Origin: Lachnospiraceae bacterium
GTDB taxonomy: Bacteria > Bacillota > Clostridia > Lachnospirales > Lachnospiraceae
Length of the DNA stretch: 41,171 bases
Direction: 5' to 3'
Assembly: GCA_910574185.1 (NCBI GenBank)
Contig: CAJSZQ010000035.1
Span: 1-41,171, forward strand
Below the pieces are notes generated by a model. That model ran no database searches, had not been told where the DNA came from, and was given only the letters and a program-made list of their open reading frames with translations. The stretch's first letter is position 1. Every line of letters starts with the position of its first letter. Shown here one piece after another: positions 39,971 to 41,171 of this stretch. A program made the translations under genes and the position numbers.

Positions 39971-40867
39971 ATGCAGGAAAGCAGATTATTTAGGATTGTG
40001 TATTACTTACTGGATAAAGGACAAACTACCGCTGCAGAATTAGCAGAAAAGTTTGAAGTATCAGTGAGAACAATTTATAGAGATATTGACGCCCTAAGCG
40101 GAGCAGGGGTTCCCGTTTATGCAGAAACAGGAAGAAACGGCGGTATCCGTTTGATGAATGATTTTATTCTGGAAAAGGCGGTATTATCAGAGGAGGAAAA
40201 GCAGGAAATACTTTTGGCATTACAAAGTATAAATACTGCGCAGAATCATAACGGCAGCCAGACATTACAGAAACTTTCGGCAATGTTTCAGCTCAGCTCA
40301 GAAAATTGGCTTGAGGTGGATTTTTCCAGGTGGGGACAGGAAGGGGCTGACAATGGGAAGTTTGAACTGTTGAAATCAGCAATCATCCGCAGCAGGAATA
40401 TTCAAATCAATTATGCAAATTCTTACGGGGATTCAGGTGAAAGAATTGTACAGCCATATAAACTTGTTTATAAGGCAAAAGCATGGTATTTGATTGCATT
40501 TTGTACAAAGAAAAAGGATTGGCGGATATTCAAATTAAACCGTATTCTGGATATCGAGATTTTAAATGAAAGTTTTCAACATCGTGATGTTCCGAAACCG
40601 ACAGGGGCTTCTGAGGAAGAATATAATCGAATTACGCTTCGCTTTCCAAAAGAGATAGCATACCGCGTCTATGATGAATTTGATAAAACGCACATACAGC
40701 CGCAGGCGAATGGCGATTTAATCGTTTCTGCTAAAATGCCGGAGGACGGGTGGCTGACAGGTTTTTTGCTGTCGTTTGGAACGCAGGTAGAGATACTTTC
40801 CCCCACATATTTGAAAGAGGTCATAGCAAGACAGGCAAAATTAATGTATGAAAAATATAAAACTTGA
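39971..40867 (+). CDS. WYL-domain transcriptional regulator (YafY type)
   Basis: A 298-residue regulator. The N-terminal HTH_11 reads FRIVYYLLDKGQTTAAELAEKFEVSVRTIYRDIDALSGAGVPVYAET. The WYL domain begins near 135 and shows AWYLIAFCTKKKDWRIFKLNRI, where the trio of residues that names the family reads WYL. A short C-terminal extension follows (LTGFLLSFGTQVEILSP). WYL proteins sense ligands such as nucleic acids or small metabolites and act as repressors or activators. AAGGAGGAAATAGTG precedes the start. No target is obvious. Confidence 0.9.
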   Translation: MQESRLFRIVYYLLDKGQTTAAELAEKFEVSVRTIYRDIDALSGAGVPVYAETGRNGGIRLMNDFILEKAVLSEEEKQEILLALQSINTAQNHNGSQTLQKLSAMFQLSSENWLEVDFSRWGQEGADNGKFELLKSAIIRSRNIQINYANSYGDSGERIVQPYKLVYKAKAWYLIAFCTKKKDWRIFKLNRILDIEILNESFQHRDVPKPTGASEEEYNRITLRFPKEIAYRVYDEFDKTHIQPQANGDLIVSAKMPEDGWLTGFLLSFGTQVEILSPTYLKEVIARQAKLMYEKYKT

Positions 40868-40910
40868 CAAAGGATGTCATGATATATGTGTTATATTTGA
40901 AATACAATAG

Positions 40911-41076
40911 CTAGTGTGCTGACCGCATTATATCTGGCGAAACTCCGTAGAATATTCGCTCATCTGCAAGGCGGATTTTCGACGGCGTAGCGGTGGCTGC
41001 GGATAGAAAATCCAACGCGGCAGATGAACGGATAGGCAAGGAGGTTTGGCTGAATATAATGTGGTCAACACACTAG
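40911..41076. mobile_element. MITE-like element with 23-bp terminal inverted repeats
   Basis: CTAGTGTGCTGACCGCATTA begins the left end (40911-40933), and its complement with two mismatches ends the right (41054-41076). Inside, CATCTGC, GG and GGATTTTC face GAAAATCC and GCAGATG, so nearly the whole 166 bases fold back. There is no coding frame. This fits a non-autonomous miniature element or a palindromic intergenic repeat. Confidence 0.7.
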
Positions 41077-41095
41077 TGTAGTGACCGCATTATAT
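41073..41095 (+). repeat. Third copy of the MITE terminal repeat
   Basis: A direct copy of the left 23-bp end follows at once, sharing the CTAG of the right end, with two differences. It may be a duplicated end or the start of a second, truncated element. Confidence 0.65.
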
Positions 41096-41162
41096 TTAAA
41101 TTAATTTTACTGCCATTATTTACCGCCTTATGATATACTAAAAAGAAATGGCGGTGGATGGT

Positions 41163-41171
41163 ATGGCAAGA
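41163..41171 (+). CDS. Start of a gene running off the window
   Basis: ATGGCAAGA follows GGCGGTGG, a usable ribosome site. A TATACT-like -10 is present near 41134, downstream of the MITE. Only three residues (MAR) are visible, so nothing can be said about the product. Confidence 0.3.

Overview
The window looks like the chromosome of a spore-forming, low-GC Clostridia bacterium, most likely a gut Lachnospiraceae. The support is spoIID-spoIIQ, an isoleucine T-box in front of ileS, clostridial-type glgP and dacF, and Firmicutes mobile elements. Genus cannot be fixed from the sequence alone.

Layout. (1) 1-6,974 is an accessory patchwork: the 5' part of an IS110-family element, two HxlR regulators with a nitroreductase, a broken SDR gene, a PIN-toxin/RelB-DinJ-like antitoxin pair, GNAT, FMN-reductase and DUF1349 genes, a probable type I toxin with antisense RNA (5,665-5,899), and remnants of a conjugative element (ssb fragment, small membrane protein). 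(2) 7,017-23,443 is a 16.4-kb island in the 3' half of a tRNA-Arg(CCU) gene. A 42-bp copy of that 3' half (6,975-7,016 and 23,402-23,443, 41/42 identical) bounds it. From its left end it carries an ORF6N-domain gene ringed by palindromes, an unrecognised 426-aa membrane-anchored protein, a tyrosine integrase, four overlapping excisionase-like HTH genes, a MazF toxin, and a Tn916-type sigma factor with an in-frame amber codon. Next come a vanG-type D-Ala-D-Ser cluster (vanS, vanG, vanXY and a vanT split into two genes), a BlaI/BlaR1 pair, an XRE regulator and the restored tRNA. No relaxase or conjugation machinery is present, so this is a reduced or non-autonomous element. (3) 23,476-41,171 is mostly core chromosome: partial tRNA copies, a Cof-type HAD phosphatase, a type IV pilus/type II secretion-like operon, dacF, T-box-ileS, glgP, spoIID, spoIIQ, a WYL regulator and a MITE-like repeat.

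How the genes work together. VanG makes D-Ala-D-Ser, VanXY removes normal D-Ala-D-Ala ends, and VanT (membrane half plus racemase half) supplies D-Ser; together they would lower glycopeptide affinity. vanR is absent and VanS has lost its first membrane segment, yet both van promoters keep the same 11-bp-spaced TCTTA repeats. The native switch therefore seems broken or rewired. The integrase, HTH genes and MazF form one overlapping operon that probably couples element mobility to a toxin. The divergent XRE and sigma genes appear to be the ends of an ICE regulatory module, pushed 8.4 kb apart by the van-bla cargo.

The leads most worth following are the ORF6N gene with its repeated palindromes, the vanR-less vanS, the split vanT, the MazF-HTH-integrase operon, the type I toxin locus and the partial-tRNA array.
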